From: Oscillospiraceae bacterium
Lineage (GTDB): Bacteria > Bacillota > Clostridia > Oscillospirales > Oscillospiraceae
NCBI GenBank assembly: GCA_020025655.1
Contig: JAHHRR010000009.1
Location: 1 to 54,725, forward strand
Length of the DNA: 54,725 bases
Direction: 5' to 3'
Of this stretch, positions 54,674-54,725 are shown piece by piece. The position numbers and the translations under genes were made by a program. The stretch's first letter is position 1. Each line of letters opens with the position of its first letter. The notes under the pieces are model-generated. The model saw only the letters and a program-made list of their open reading frames with translations. It did not search any database and was not told where the DNA came from.

Positions 54674-54725
54674 GTTGGCATTGACCTATCTTCCCAGTCC
54701 GTCTCCAGACAAGTATTTTCGGCAC
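54674..54725 (-). rRNA. rrf: 5S ribosomal RNA, 3' end (partial)
   Basis: Read on the minus strand, the last 52 bases give CGAAAATACTTG, then TCTGGAGACGGACTGGGAAG, then ATAGGTCAATGCCAAC. This matches the 3' half of clostridial 5S rRNA: the loop-E/helix IV-V region, the TCTGGAGACGGA stem-loop (pairs GTC/GAC), the GGGAAGATAGGT segment, and the GCCAAC 3' helix. The 5' part and the rest of the rRNA operon lie outside the window. A terminator follows at once, so this is the end of an rRNA operon. Confidence 0.85.

Overview
The window looks like chromosome of an anaerobic, endospore-forming Firmicute of class Clostridia, probably a gut Oscillospiraceae/Ruminococcaceae-type lineage. The evidence is indirect: dipicolinate synthase A and B plus a SpoIID homologue (sporulation), rubrerythrin and ferrous iron uptake (anaerobe), a SepF-DivIVA division cluster, strong AGGAGG-type ribosome sites, near-consensus sigma-A promoters and a Clostridia-like 5S rRNA 3' end. 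No prophage, insertion sequence, CRISPR array or tRNA gene was seen. Coding density is high, and genes form compact operons that usually end in strong hairpin terminators.

Layout. 1-5800: a membrane-anchored cache-domain regulator (cut by the left edge) diverges from an orphan ABC-type binding lipoprotein, next to a tripartite tricarboxylate transporter operon (tctC-tctB-tctA). 6148-9841: an unknown membrane-anchored protein, an ATC-hydrolase-family protein, a ribokinase and a DapDH-like dehydrogenase. 10050-15257: an ECF sigma factor, its zinc-finger anti-sigma factor and a heterodimeric ABC exporter. 15489-20575: a BMP-type nucleoside-like ABC importer. 20699-25392: a GntR/membrane-protein operon with a 14-bp palindromic operator, then the feoA-feoA-feoB-Cys-rich operon. 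25793-29481: a secreted seven-residue-repeat protein, threonine aldolase and a short MocR regulator. 29607-31667: a second sigma module (lipoprotein, ECF sigma, anti-sigma-like). 31777-35785: dpaA-dpaB, thyA-folA and spoIID. 35895-42370: an unknown membrane protein, then miaB-mutS-CPBP protease-trmO on the minus strand. 42497-53908: a long plus-strand housekeeping run, mutL-miaA-hfq-hlyD-like-ylmE-sepF-divIVA-ileS-lspA-rluD-small membrane protein. 53992-54725: rubrerythrin and the 3' end of a 5S rRNA gene.

How it works together: the right half is core information processing and cell division (mismatch repair, tRNA modification at A37, septum proteins, lipoprotein processing). The left half is nutrient sensing and uptake (carboxylates, nucleoside-like solutes, ferrous iron) with two extracytoplasmic-function sigma modules. 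The least explained items are the LspA with a cytoplasmic tail of about 220 residues carrying 21-bp tandem repeats, the secreted protein with eight exact seven-residue repeats, the lipoprotein-sigma-antisigma module, and the regulator/orphan-binding-protein pair beside the tct operon.
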